DNA from: Coriobacteriales bacterium
Lineage (GTDB): Bacteria > Actinomycetota > Coriobacteriia > Coriobacteriales > UBA8131
Direction of reading: 5' to 3'
Length of the DNA: 20,610 nucleotides
Assembly: GCA_031286975.1 (NCBI GenBank)
Contig: JAITTM010000012.1
Coordinates: 1 to 20,610, forward strand
In this document: piece after piece, positions 1 through 5,617 of the stretch
Layout of the letters: each line of letters opens with the position of its first letter
Numbering within the stretch: the stretch's first letter is position 1
Notes under the pieces: generated by a model
What the model saw: only the letters and a program-made list of their open reading frames with translations
What the model was told of the DNA's origin: nothing
Database searches by the model: none
Made by a program: the position numbers and the translations under genes

Positions 1-251
1 AACGAGACCACAAACAGTCTCCCCGCCCGTGCATACAGCTGACCGTCCTCATTACCAAACACCCGCTTGGGGAGAGGTGTCTGAACCCCATAGGCGGCAT
101 CACGCGCCCACCCAAACAGGTAGCTATTCACCACGAGCGGTCCAAAGATAGGGATGATGAACGAAAGAAAGGTAAGGAAAAACATCTTTCGTACCCAACC
201 ATGGCTACCTTGTAAATCGCCATAAACAGTAGAAAAGTACTTGATTGGCAT
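1..251 (-). CDS. DUF4013-family membrane protein, N-terminal part (cut by window edge)
   Basis: The first 83 codons are visible and the rest lies beyond the left edge. The ATG at 251 is preceded by a good ribosome binding site (GAAGGAGAGG, about 5 bases away). After a polar start the protein has one hydrophobic segment (about residues 25-44, containing FLSFIIPIFGPLVV), then a GWARDAAYGVQTPLP stretch and a Gly/Asp-rich loop. The order of aromatic-basic start, PIFG hydrophobic segment, arginine-containing helix and PLP matches my memory of DUF4013 proteins, multi-pass membrane proteins of unknown function. A weak promoter is possible upstream (-10 TATACT at 299-294, poor -35 at 322-317). No function is known from the family. 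The edge truncation is an artefact of the window, not of the gene. Confidence 0.75.
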   Translation of the reverse strand, partial: MPIKYFSTVYGDLQGSHGWVRKMFFLTFLSFIIPIFGPLVVNSYLFGWARDAAYGVQTPLPKRVFGNEDGQLYARAGRLFVVS

Positions 252-377
252 GGTCGCCTCTCCTTCATTTAATCGATAAGCTCTTGTCGGATTAGTATAC
301 CGTAATAGAATGGGGTTCATGACAGCATGTGTGCAGCCCATCCGGGCTGTCTCACCTACCCGTTGCCTCATCTACAT

Positions 378-590
378 TTAGGCATAGACCGAGCAGACAG
401 CGTCAAGGAGTTCTATGGCAGCGTGTTGCTCTTCGCGCGGCGTAAGGCGTTGTTTGTCTACAGGCTCGAAAGATAATAACACCGTGATGCGCTGTTGTTC
501 GCTGGTGAGCAGGCTGATGGCTGTCGCCAAACGTGCCTTGAGCGTCTTGTCATTGTCATAGATGACTTGGGGAGAGGATAGGAGAGGCAC
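378..590 (-). CDS. Short hypothetical ORF or truncated gene remnant (70 aa from a GTG)
   Basis: I do not recognise this protein. The frame is open from 683, just inside the palindromic repeat that supplies an in-frame TGA at 686-684, down to the TAA at 380-378. That makes about 101 open codons, but the only usual start codon is the GTG at 590 and it has no ribosome binding site. Third codon positions favour G or C, as in the neighbouring genes, so the stretch may once have been coding. It ends in a plausible soluble helix (PREEQHAAIELLDAVCSVYA). It could be the C-terminal remnant of a gene whose front was lost when the palindrome arrived, or an intact small gene with a poor start. It lies in the same direction as nrdR-dut upstream and the DUF4013 gene downstream. 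Confidence 0.3.
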   Translation of the reverse strand: MPLLSSPQVIYDNDKTLKARLATAISLLTSEQQRITVLLSFEPVDKQRLTPREEQHAAIELLDAVCSVYA

Positions 591-658
591 ATGTACCGCA
601 CGCTCTGCATAAGCGCCCTCTTTGTCCGCGCTCTCAGGGGTTGTGGTAGCAAGTTGGG

Positions 659-719
659 GTGAGATAGGGGACGGTTCCTTGTCTCACTTAGTGAGACAAG
701 GAACCGTCCCCTATCTCAC
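659..719. repeat. 61-bp near-perfect palindrome (30-bp arms, 1-base centre)
   Basis: The arms 659-688 and 690-719 are exact reverse complements around a single T at 689. The core reads GGGGACGGTTCCTTGTCTCA and its complement. Directly after it, CCCCTATCTCACT (708-720) is repeated at 722-734, followed by a third partial copy at 735-741, so the right flank holds short direct repeats of the arm end. The element lies between the end of dut (753) and the short ORF at 378-590. There is no run of T after either arm, so it is not a standard terminator, although such a stem would be very stable in RNA. It resembles REP/MITE-like GGGGACGGTTC repeats that I recall from anaerobe genomes; this family assignment is an inference. 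Confidence 0.85.
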
Positions 720-752
720 TCCCCCTATCTCACTATCTCACCAGGCCGTGCT

Positions 753-1202
753 TCAGTCCTGCAGGCCGCTGCTGCCAAAGCCTTTGTCGCTACGGCGAGT
801 AACATCGAGTTCATCCACCTCAACGAGGGAGACCCTTGGCACCGGCAGGATGACAAGCTGTGCGATGCGGTCGCCTTTTGTGATTCGGATGGGCTCCGCC
901 TTATCGAGGTTGATGGCGATTATCTTGATCTCTCCCCGATATTGGCTGTCGATAAGCCCGGGCGTATTGGCTTGCGAGAGCCCCACGCGCAGCGCAAGAC
1001 CGCTTCGCGGCTGGCAAAAGCCCGCATAGCCCTCGGGCAGGGCAATCTGCAAACCCGTGGGAATCAAAGCGCGCTCAAGGGGTGCCAGCGTACAGTCGAC
1101 CGAGGCCGTCAGGTCAAGGCCAGCATCGCCGGGGTAGGCATAGGCGGGAAGCGGAACAGAGGGATCGAGCCGCTTGATCTTGACGATAAGCGAATCCACC
1201 AA
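753..1202 (-). CDS. dut: dUTP diphosphatase (dUTPase)
   Basis: It hydrolyses dUTP to dUMP and pyrophosphate in the cytoplasm, keeping uracil out of DNA and supplying dUMP for thymidylate synthesis. All five motifs of the trimeric dUTPase family are present: DAGLDL (26-31), PRSGLA (65-70), GLIDSQYRGEI (82-92, with the catalytic Asp at 85), RIAQLVI (112-118) and the C-terminal lid RSDKGFGSSG (137-146). The length of 149 residues is typical. The frame begins with TTG at 1202 immediately followed by GTG at 1199, and either may be the start. Both directly follow the nrdR stop at 1203, so translational coupling to nrdR is likely. Its position after nrdR groups two dNTP-pool functions in one transcript. 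Confidence 0.95.
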   Translation of the reverse strand: MVDSLIVKIKRLDPSVPLPAYAYPGDAGLDLTASVDCTLAPLERALIPTGLQIALPEGYAGFCQPRSGLALRVGLSQANTPGLIDSQYRGEIKIIAINLDKAEPIRITKGDRIAQLVILPVPRVSLVEVDELDVTRRSDKGFGSSGLQD

Positions 1203-1649
1203 TCAACCCATACCTTTCAACGCGGCCTGAAACTCATCCAGATCCTTAAAATCCTTGTAGACCGAAGCGAAGCGGATATAGGCGACATCGTCGATATCGC
1301 GCAGGCGCAGCAACACCATATCGCCCAAGGTAGTCGAGCGCACTTCGCTCTTCATCGTGTTGCGTATCTCCGCCTCGACATCGTCAATCAGATGGTTGAG
1401 CTTGCTCACGGGAATATCGCGTTTTGCTGTGGCGATCATCAGACCCCGCAGGAGTTTCTCTCGGTCAAAGGGCTCGGAGCTCTTATCGTTTTTCAGGACT
1501 ATCAGGGGGGATTCATGATGCCGTTCATAGGTGGTGAAGCGCTTGTTGCACGAGGAACACTCACGTCGCCTTCTGATAGAGAGCCCGTCCTCCGAAGGAC
1601 GAGAGTCTATGACAGCCGATTCGATACCACCACAGTTTGGACAGCGCAT
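1203..1649 (-). CDS. nrdR: Transcriptional repressor NrdR of ribonucleotide reductase genes
   Basis: NrdR binds nucleotides through an ATP cone and represses ribonucleotide reductase operons when dATP is high. The sequence shows an N-terminal zinc ribbon (Cys3, Cys6, Cys31, Cys34, starting MRCPNCGG), the basic RRRREC segment and an ATP-cone domain (about 49-139). At 148 residues it has the usual family size. The frame is open to an ATG at 1676, but I chose the ATG at 1649. It gives the family-standard MRCP start, has a GGGGG ribosome binding site, and the upstream ATG would lie at or before the predicted transcription start. dut follows with no gap. A NrdR box within its own promoter suggests autoregulation. 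Read-through from the SOS-controlled small ORF upstream is also possible. Confidence 0.96.
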   Translation of the reverse strand: MRCPNCGGIESAVIDSRPSEDGLSIRRRRECSSCNKRFTTYERHHESPLIVLKNDKSSEPFDREKLLRGLMIATAKRDIPVSKLNHLIDDVEAEIRNTMKSEVRSTTLGDMVLLRLRDIDDVAYIRFASVYKDFKDLDEFQAALKGMG

Positions 1650-1677
1650 ACGACCCCCATTTATTGAAGTTCTCATG

Positions 1678-1706
1678 AGAGTACCACACCATATCTAGTG
1701 CTTCAA
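1678..1706 (-). promoter_or_regulatory. nrdR promoter with an embedded NrdR box
   Basis: Reading leftward, a -35 TTGAAG (1706-1701), a 17-base spacer and a -10 TACTCT (1683-1678) are present. The spacer contains ACACCATATCTAGTGC (1686-1701, + strand), which matches the palindromic NrdR-box pattern acacwatatatwgtgt, as I recall it, at 13 of 16 positions. Transcription would start near 1671, 22 bases before the nrdR ATG. NrdR sites often come as pairs, but no second box was found about 31 bases away on either side. The promoter spacing is seen directly; binding by NrdR is inferred. Confidence 0.6.
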
Positions 1707-1720
1707 TGGAATACGGCTCT

Positions 1721-1864
1721 TTATCCGAGAGTGGGCAGAATTACCAGAATGAGCGAGAAGCCACCGGCCAATGCGATTGCCATAACTTTTTGTGGGAGGG
1801 TGACGCCCTGCAACGCGACGCCATTACAGCTCTCCGCCTTGAACATCTTTCTGATCGTTCTCAT
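1721..1864 (-). CDS. Small single-pass membrane protein, predicted SOS-induced (47 aa)
   Basis: This short gene starts with ATG at 1864 behind a strong ribosome binding site (TAAGGAG, 6 bases away) and ends with TAA at 1723-1721. The product has a basic amphipathic start ([12 protein letters not shown]), a short linker with one Cys, and one hydrophobic segment near the C-terminus (about residues 27-46, [20 protein letters not shown]). It ends one residue after that segment. It is transcribed divergently from lexA, from a promoter whose spacer holds a LexA box, with another box in the leader. In other bacteria the slot beside lexA or under LexA control often holds a small cell-division inhibitor (YneA, DivS, SidA). 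I see no LysM domain and no clear similarity, so the function is inferred from position and topology only. A degenerate remnant of a longer YneA-like gene is the main alternative. Confidence 0.7.
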   Translation of the reverse strand: MRTIRKMFKAESCNGVALQGVTLPQKVMAIALAGGFSLILVILPTLG

Positions 1865-1878
1865 TGTTTCTCCTTACG

Positions 1879-1892
1879 CGAACGCCTGTTTG
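1879..1892. promoter_or_regulatory. LexA (SOS) box 1
   Basis: The sequence CGAACGCCTGTTTG fits the Gram-positive/actinobacterial SOS pattern CGAAC-N4-GTTYG. It overlaps the predicted start site of the leftward small-ORF transcript, just upstream of that gene's ribosome binding site. Its right end is followed by TTGCAA, the same flank as box 2. Confidence 0.85.
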
Positions 1893-1899
1893 TTGCAAC

Positions 1900-1928
1900 A
1901 CTATAACCCGAACATCCGTTTGTTGCAA
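1900..1928 (-). promoter_or_regulatory. Leftward SOS promoter of the small membrane ORF
   Basis: A -35 TTGCAA (1928-1923), a 17-base spacer and a -10 TATAGT (1905-1900) read toward the small ORF. The LexA box at 1909-1922 lies entirely inside the spacer, and the box at 1879-1892 lies at the expected transcription start. LexA bound at either should block initiation. The leader to the ATG at 1864 would be about 30 bases. Confidence 0.7.
1909..1922. promoter_or_regulatory. LexA (SOS) box 2
   Basis: The sequence CGAACATCCGTTTG fits the CGAAC-N4-GTTYG pattern, 30 bases after box 1 and so on nearly the same helix face. It fills the spacer of the leftward promoter. GTTTGTTGCAA is shared exactly with the box 1 region (1888-1898 and 1918-1928), which suggests a local 30-base duplication. 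Confidence 0.9.
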
Positions 1929-1936
1929 GAGATTTT

Positions 1937-1950
1937 CGAACATTTGTTTG
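1937..1950. promoter_or_regulatory. LexA (SOS) box 3
   Basis: The sequence CGAACATTTGTTTG fits the CGAAC-N4-GTTYG pattern, 28 bases after box 2. Its last three bases overlap the -35 element of the lexA promoter, which fits autorepression of lexA. Confidence 0.9.
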
Positions 1951-1976
1951 ATTTTTTTTCTCAGATGTTCTACAAT
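1948..1976 (+). promoter_or_regulatory. lexA promoter
   Basis: A -35 TTGATT (1948-1953), a 17-base spacer rich in T and a -10 TACAAT (1971-1976) are followed by a leader of about 20 bases to the lexA ATG. LexA box 3 overlaps the -35, so the gene should be repressed by its own product. Confidence 0.75.
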
Positions 1977-2003
1977 GGACAAAACCGTTCGATAGGAGCC
2001 GTT

Positions 2004-2648
2004 ATGACAAAGAAGGAACTGACCAATCGGCAGCGAGAGATACTGGATTATCTGCGAACTGCCACCGCCAAGAATGGCTACCCGCCCAGCGTGCGCGAGA
2101 TAGGTGATGCCATTGGGCTGTCCTCATCCTCAACGGTTCACACGCATCTTCACGCTCTTGAAAACAAGGGCTACATCCGCCGCGACTCATCGGCTGCTCG
2201 CGCGTTGGTCATCCTCGACCCGGCGACTATTGAAGAGTCGAGCAGCTTGAGTGACGAGCCCGACGTATTTCGCAATGTGGTGACCCTGCCTCTGGTGGGG
2301 CGCGTTGCGGCAGGGGCGCCCATCCTTGCCGAGCAAAACATCGAGGAGACCTATCCCCTGCCCTCACAGATTGTCGGTGATTCCAGCTCCTTCATGCTCA
2401 CCGTCAAAGGCGAATCCATGATTGAAGCCGGTATCCTTGACGGTGATTACGTCGTGGTAAAGGAGCAGCCCACCGCCAATAACGGCGACATCGTGGTGGC
2501 GCTCCTTGATGACGAGGCAACCGTCAAGACCTTCTACCGCGAGCCCAACCGCATACGGCTGCAACCCGAGAATCAGACAATGGATCCCATCTACACAACC
2601 GATGTGACCATCCTCGGCAAGGTAGTAGCACTGCTCCGCGCACTCTGA
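2004..2648 (+). CDS. lexA: SOS response repressor LexA (autoproteolytic)
   Basis: LexA represses DNA-damage genes and cleaves itself when RecA filaments form. The 214-residue protein has the N-terminal winged helix (about 1-65, with [28 protein letters not shown]), the scissile Ala103-Gly104 in GRVAAGAP, and the Ser138 (GESM)/Lys175 (ATVKTF) catalytic dyad of the S24 peptidase domain. The frame is open upstream to 1698, but I chose the ATG at 2004. It follows a TAGGAG ribosome binding site, gives the standard LexA start ([14 protein letters not shown]) and lies just after a good promoter. Three LexA boxes precede it and imply autoregulation shared with the divergent small membrane ORF. mscL follows with its own likely promoter. 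Confidence 0.97.
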   Translation: MTKKELTNRQREILDYLRTATAKNGYPPSVREIGDAIGLSSSSTVHTHLHALENKGYIRRDSSAARALVILDPATIEESSSLSDEPDVFRNVVTLPLVGRVAAGAPILAEQNIEETYPLPSQIVGDSSSFMLTVKGESMIEAGILDGDYVVVKEQPTANNGDIVVALLDDEATVKTFYREPNRIRLQPENQTMDPIYTTDVTILGKVVALLRAL

Positions 2649-2655
2649 GGAATTT

Positions 2656-2684
2656 TTGTGAACGTGAAAATTGAGGTGTAAACT
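2656..2684 (+). promoter_or_regulatory. Candidate mscL promoter
   Basis: A -35 TTGTGA (2656-2661), a 17-base spacer and a -10 TAAACT (2679-2684) lie between the lexA stop and the mscL start. The match is moderate. It allows mscL expression independent of lexA read-through. Confidence 0.45.
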
Positions 2685-2726
2685 GGGCGAGAACCGTTTG
2701 TCTATCTTTTCTCGCTGGGAGCAACC

Positions 2727-3155
2727 ATGAAGTTGATACAGGAATTCAAGGATTTTATCGCACGGGGTAACGTGCTTGATTTGGCAGTCGCCGTGATAAT
2801 GGGCGGTGCCTTTACCGCCATCATCAACTCACTGGTAGGTGATCTTGTCACGCCACTTTTGAGCCTTATCACCGGCGGAACGGATTTTGCCACCCTTGTT
2901 GTCAGGCTGGGCACGGACGACCATGCCGCTCAAATCCAATACGGCCTGTTTATCTCCGCCGTCATCAACTTTCTTCTGGTCTCGCTGGTCATCTTCTTCT
3001 TGGTCAAGACCGTCAATAAACTCTCCCGCAAAAAGCCAGCGGTTACCACCAAGACCTGTCCCTATTGCACGCAGGATATTCCTCTCGCCGCCGTTCGATG
3101 CCCCTCCTGCACAACGGTATTGGATGCGGATAAGGTACCAAAGGAGTTGCGCTAA
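2727..3155 (+). CDS. mscL: Large-conductance mechanosensitive channel MscL with zinc-ribbon tail
   Basis: MscL is a homopentameric membrane channel that opens under membrane tension to release solutes after osmotic downshock. The start MKLIQEFKDFIARGNVLDLAVAVI is the conserved amphipathic N-terminus running into TM1 (about 15-45). TM2 spans about 70-98 and ends in the basic KLSRKK segment. The usual C-terminal helical bundle is followed or replaced by a zinc ribbon with Cys111-X2-Cys114 and Cys125-X2-Cys128 (CPYC...CPSC). The total of 142 residues is normal. The ATG at 2727 has a GGGAG ribosome binding site 5 bases upstream. The gene converges with hflX; a small stem (3166-3179, GACTG/CAGTC) lies between them without a T run. 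Confidence 0.96.
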   Translation: MKLIQEFKDFIARGNVLDLAVAVIMGGAFTAIINSLVGDLVTPLLSLITGGTDFATLVVRLGTDDHAAQIQYGLFISAVINFLLVSLVIFFLVKTVNKLSRKKPAVTTKTCPYCTQDIPLAAVRCPSCTTVLDADKVPKELR

Positions 3156-3222
3156 AAGCTCCCTAGACTGGTTGCAGTCAGACAAACACACTCGTCACCG
3201 TCAGGCTATCGGATGCAGGGCG

Positions 3223-4542
3223 CTAGTCGATCTTGCAGGGCAGGAACTTCGCGGCGAATGCCGGGGGTATCCGCAGCTGTAGCACCGTGCCCTCCGCAGC
3301 GTACTGCTCCGAGATAATCGAGCAACGCTCGTGCGCCAGCTGCACCAAGGCTCCTTGCGCATAGGGGATGCAGACCCGCATGACCGCGCTGGTGGCATCC
3401 ACCAGTTGCTCTACACGCTGGAGCAAGCTATCCATCCCGGCACCAGTGAGGGCGGAGACCAGCACAGCGCCCGGGAACTTCTCCCCAAGCACTTCTGTTG
3501 TTGTGGCATCAAGCGCGTCTGCCTTGTTGAACACCAAAAGCGTGGGGATGTCATGCGCGCCTATCTGCTCAAGCACCTCGCCCACGGCATTCATCTGCGC
3601 GTCACGCTGCGGCGCTCCTGCATCGACCACATGGAGGATAAGGTCGGCGTTGACAATCTCGTCGAGCGTTGATTTGAAGGCCTCGACCAGCGTGGTGGGC
3701 AGCTTTTGGATGAACCCGACGGTGTCAGTCAGGGTCAACTCGCGCCCCCTGGGGAGCAACAACTTGCGGGTCACCGAGTCAAGCGTGGCAAACAGCTGGT
3801 CGTAGGCGAGTACGTCGGCTTGGGTCAGGCGATTGAGCAGGCTTGATTTGCCAGCATTGGTATAACCGGCAAGAGCTACCTTGAAGATGCCCGATTCAAG
3901 ACGCGCCTGGCGCTGGATGGCGCGCTCCTCAGCCACTTTTTTGAGTTCGCCGCGAATGTGGCTGATGCGTTTGCGCACCATACGGCGGTCGACCTCAAGT
4001 TGACTCTCGCCCTCACCAAAGCGCGAGCCCACGCCACCGCCCATGCGGTTGGCCGCAAGATGCGACCACATGCCACGCAGACGCGGCAGAAGATACTGGT
4101 TTTGCGCAAGACGCACCTGCAAGGTTCCCTCACGGCTCGTGGCGTGCAGGGCGAATATATCCAGGATCAAGGCCGTGCGGTCAATGATCTTGATACCTTT
4201 TATCTCCTTCTCGAGATTCGATTGCTGCGAAGGGGTCAACTCATCGTCGAATACCACCACGTCAGCTTCAAAGGCGGCGGCGGCATTAACGACCTCTTCC
4301 ACCTTGCCCGTGCCGATAAAAGTCCGCGCGTTGGGGTTCTTCAGGCGCTGCGAGACCATCCCCACCACTACGGCACCGTCCGTCTCGACCAGACGGGCAA
4401 GCTCCTCGAGGGATTGCTCAAGCTGCCATTCTGTGTTGCCACGATCGATCCCCACAAGCAAGGCGCGCTCCTGGGGTACTTCGGTCGAAAAACTCTGCTC
4501 CTTTACCAGGTTGCTCACATTCCTTACTGCGTCAGCACACAC
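3223..4542 (-). CDS. hflX: Ribosome-associated GTPase HflX
   Basis: HflX binds the 50S subunit and, in other bacteria, splits stalled or stress-damaged ribosomes. The sequence has the N-terminal HflX domain (about 25-130, with TFIGTGKVEEV), the linker signature GEGESQLEVDRR (176-187), and the GTPase domain: Walker A GYTNAGKS (226-233), DTVGF (273-277) and NKAD (339-342). The total of 439 residues is typical. The start is unsure. The reported frame opens with GTG at 4542, with AAGGG about 10 bases upstream, and this GTG falls in the loop of a possible 6-bp hairpin (4548-4531). A second in-frame GTG at 4518 is possible, but its AAGGA lies too close. The gene is divergent from the DMT transporter. 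Confidence 0.95.
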   Translation of the reverse strand: MCADAVRNVSNLVKEQSFSTEVPQERALLVGIDRGNTEWQLEQSLEELARLVETDGAVVVGMVSQRLKNPNARTFIGTGKVEEVVNAAAAFEADVVVFDDELTPSQQSNLEKEIKGIKIIDRTALILDIFALHATSREGTLQVRLAQNQYLLPRLRGMWSHLAANRMGGGVGSRFGEGESQLEVDRRMVRKRISHIRGELKKVAEERAIQRQARLESGIFKVALAGYTNAGKSSLLNRLTQADVLAYDQLFATLDSVTRKLLLPRGRELTLTDTVGFIQKLPTTLVEAFKSTLDEIVNADLILHVVDAGAPQRDAQMNAVGEVLEQIGAHDIPTLLVFNKADALDATTTEVLGEKFPGAVLVSALTGAGMDSLLQRVEQLVDATSAVMRVCIPYAQGALVQLAHERCSIISEQYAAEGTVLQLRIPPAFAAKFLPCKID

Positions 4543-4606
4543 GCTGACAAAGCCCTTGCTGGTACGTCTACGGTCGTTACGGTAGTTTTACGATACATAA
4601 GGTGCC

Positions 4607-4626
4607 CATGATACACCATTATCATG
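4607..4626. promoter_or_regulatory. Short dyad between hflX and the transporter gene
   Basis: CATGATA (4607-4613) and TATCATG (4620-4626) form a perfect 7-bp inverted repeat around 6 bases. It lies 23 bases before the transporter ATG and about 65 bases before hflX, where an operator for either gene would be expected. The binding protein is unknown. Confidence 0.4.
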
Positions 4627-4648
4627 CGCACTGTTGTAAGATACTCCG

Positions 4649-5554
4649 ATGCCAAAAACGCTCAAATACTCGCTTCTCGTCTTTGCGGGCGGCTGCTGCT
4701 ACGGAATCGTGATCCCTCTGGTGCGCAGCCTGTTTGCGCAGGGCTTCTCGACATCCGATGTCATGACCGCACAGTATCTGTTTGGGGTCGTCTTTCTGGC
4801 GCTGGTTGTTGCGCTTTTCTCCCGTAGAAAAATCACACTCAAGCAGGTCGCCCAGCTCATCGGCCTGGGCATCGTTGCCGCCGGTGTGAGCTATGGCTAT
4901 TACCATGCCCTTGACCTCCTGTCGGCAGCAACCTCGGTGACCCTGCTCTTCCAGTTTGTATGGATGGGCGTCGTGCTCCAGGCGCTGGTCGAACGCAGGC
5001 TGCCTAAGCGCATGACCGTGCTCGCCGTGCTCGTCATCATGGTAGGAACCTTTTTGGCCGCTGGCGTCTTTGAGCAAAGCGTGGAGGGGCTCGACCCCCT
5101 GGGTGTCTTTTTTGGGATACTCTCGGCGGTCTGCTATACGGTCTTTCTCTTTGCAAGCGGCAGGATAGCTGTGGAGCAACCCGCCATCAACCGTACGCTG
5201 TTCACCTCTGCTGGGAGCCTGCTCATCACCTTTGCGCTGGCTCCCGGCTTCTTTGTCGAGGGAGCACTGCAAAACGGCATCGCCATTTTTGGTATACCTC
5301 TGGCGCTGGTGGGCATATTTTTGCCCATCGTGCTCATCCAGACGGGAGCACCCCATCTGCCGAGCGGCCTCACCACCATCATGGCGTCGGGCGAGATGCC
5401 CTGCGGTATCCTGGCGGCGGCGATCTTCTTGGGCGACACGATTACTGCTCCCGTTGCGGCTGGTGTCATCATCATCCTGGCGGGAATCGTGCTTTCGCAG
5501 CTCGATGATGTGCGCGAGGCTCTCAAGCGCCACAATGCTGACGCTGACGCTTAA
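4649..5554 (+). CDS. EamA-like drug/metabolite (DMT) superfamily transporter
   Basis: This is a 301-residue integral membrane protein with about ten hydrophobic segments arranged as two five-helix halves, the normal EamA/DMT layout. The first half begins KYSLLVFAGGCCYGIVIPLVRSL. The second half begins near residue 150 (DPLGVFFGILSAVCYTVFLFASGR) and ends with PVAAGVIIILAGIVLSQLDD before a charged tail. Members of this family export or import amino acids, nucleotides or other small metabolites; the substrate cannot be told from sequence. The ATG at 4649 has only a weak ribosome binding site. The gene is divergent from hflX and converges with the LuxR gene. Its stop codon lies inside an inverted repeat shared with that gene's stop. 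Confidence 0.9.
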   Translation: MPKTLKYSLLVFAGGCCYGIVIPLVRSLFAQGFSTSDVMTAQYLFGVVFLALVVALFSRRKITLKQVAQLIGLGIVAAGVSYGYYHALDLLSAATSVTLLFQFVWMGVVLQALVERRLPKRMTVLAVLVIMVGTFLAAGVFEQSVEGLDPLGVFFGILSAVCYTVFLFASGRIAVEQPAINRTLFTSAGSLLITFALAPGFFVEGALQNGIAIFGIPLALVGIFLPIVLIQTGAPHLPSGLTTIMASGEMPCGILAAAIFLGDTITAPVAAGVIIILAGIVLSQLDDVREALKRHNADADA

Positions 5555-5617
5555 GGAACCACCGATTAACTCATTGCATACCATCTGGCATACAAGCAGT
5601 TAATCAGGGGTCCTTAA
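5551..5617. terminator. Imperfect inverted repeat across both convergent stop codons, possible bidirectional terminator
   Basis: The outer arms TTAAGGA (5551-5557) and TCCTTAA (5611-5617) and the inner arms GATTAACT (5564-5571) and AGTTAATC (5598-5605) pair around a 26-base loop, with a C-rich/G-rich mismatch zone between the arms. The transporter stop (5552-5554) and the LuxR stop (5616-5614) both lie in the arms. No T run follows, so termination is inferred from position rather than from a classic intrinsic terminator. Confidence 0.45.

Noticed and set aside
334..349. Hairpin CAGCCC-ATCC-GGGCTG as a terminator
   Set aside because: The stem is short and no T run follows on either strand.
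1698..2003. N-terminal extension of LexA by about 100 residues
   Set aside because: The frame is open, but it covers the SOS boxes and both promoters. The ATG at 2004 has the ribosome binding site and the standard LexA start.
3166..3179. Hairpin GACTG-GTTG-CAGTC between mscL and hflX as a terminator
   Set aside because: It has only five base pairs and no T run.
4622..5584. 320-residue ORF on the - strand opposite the DMT transporter
   Set aside because: The translation is very hydrophilic, Asp/His/Arg-rich and motif-free, as expected for the reverse of a membrane protein gene.
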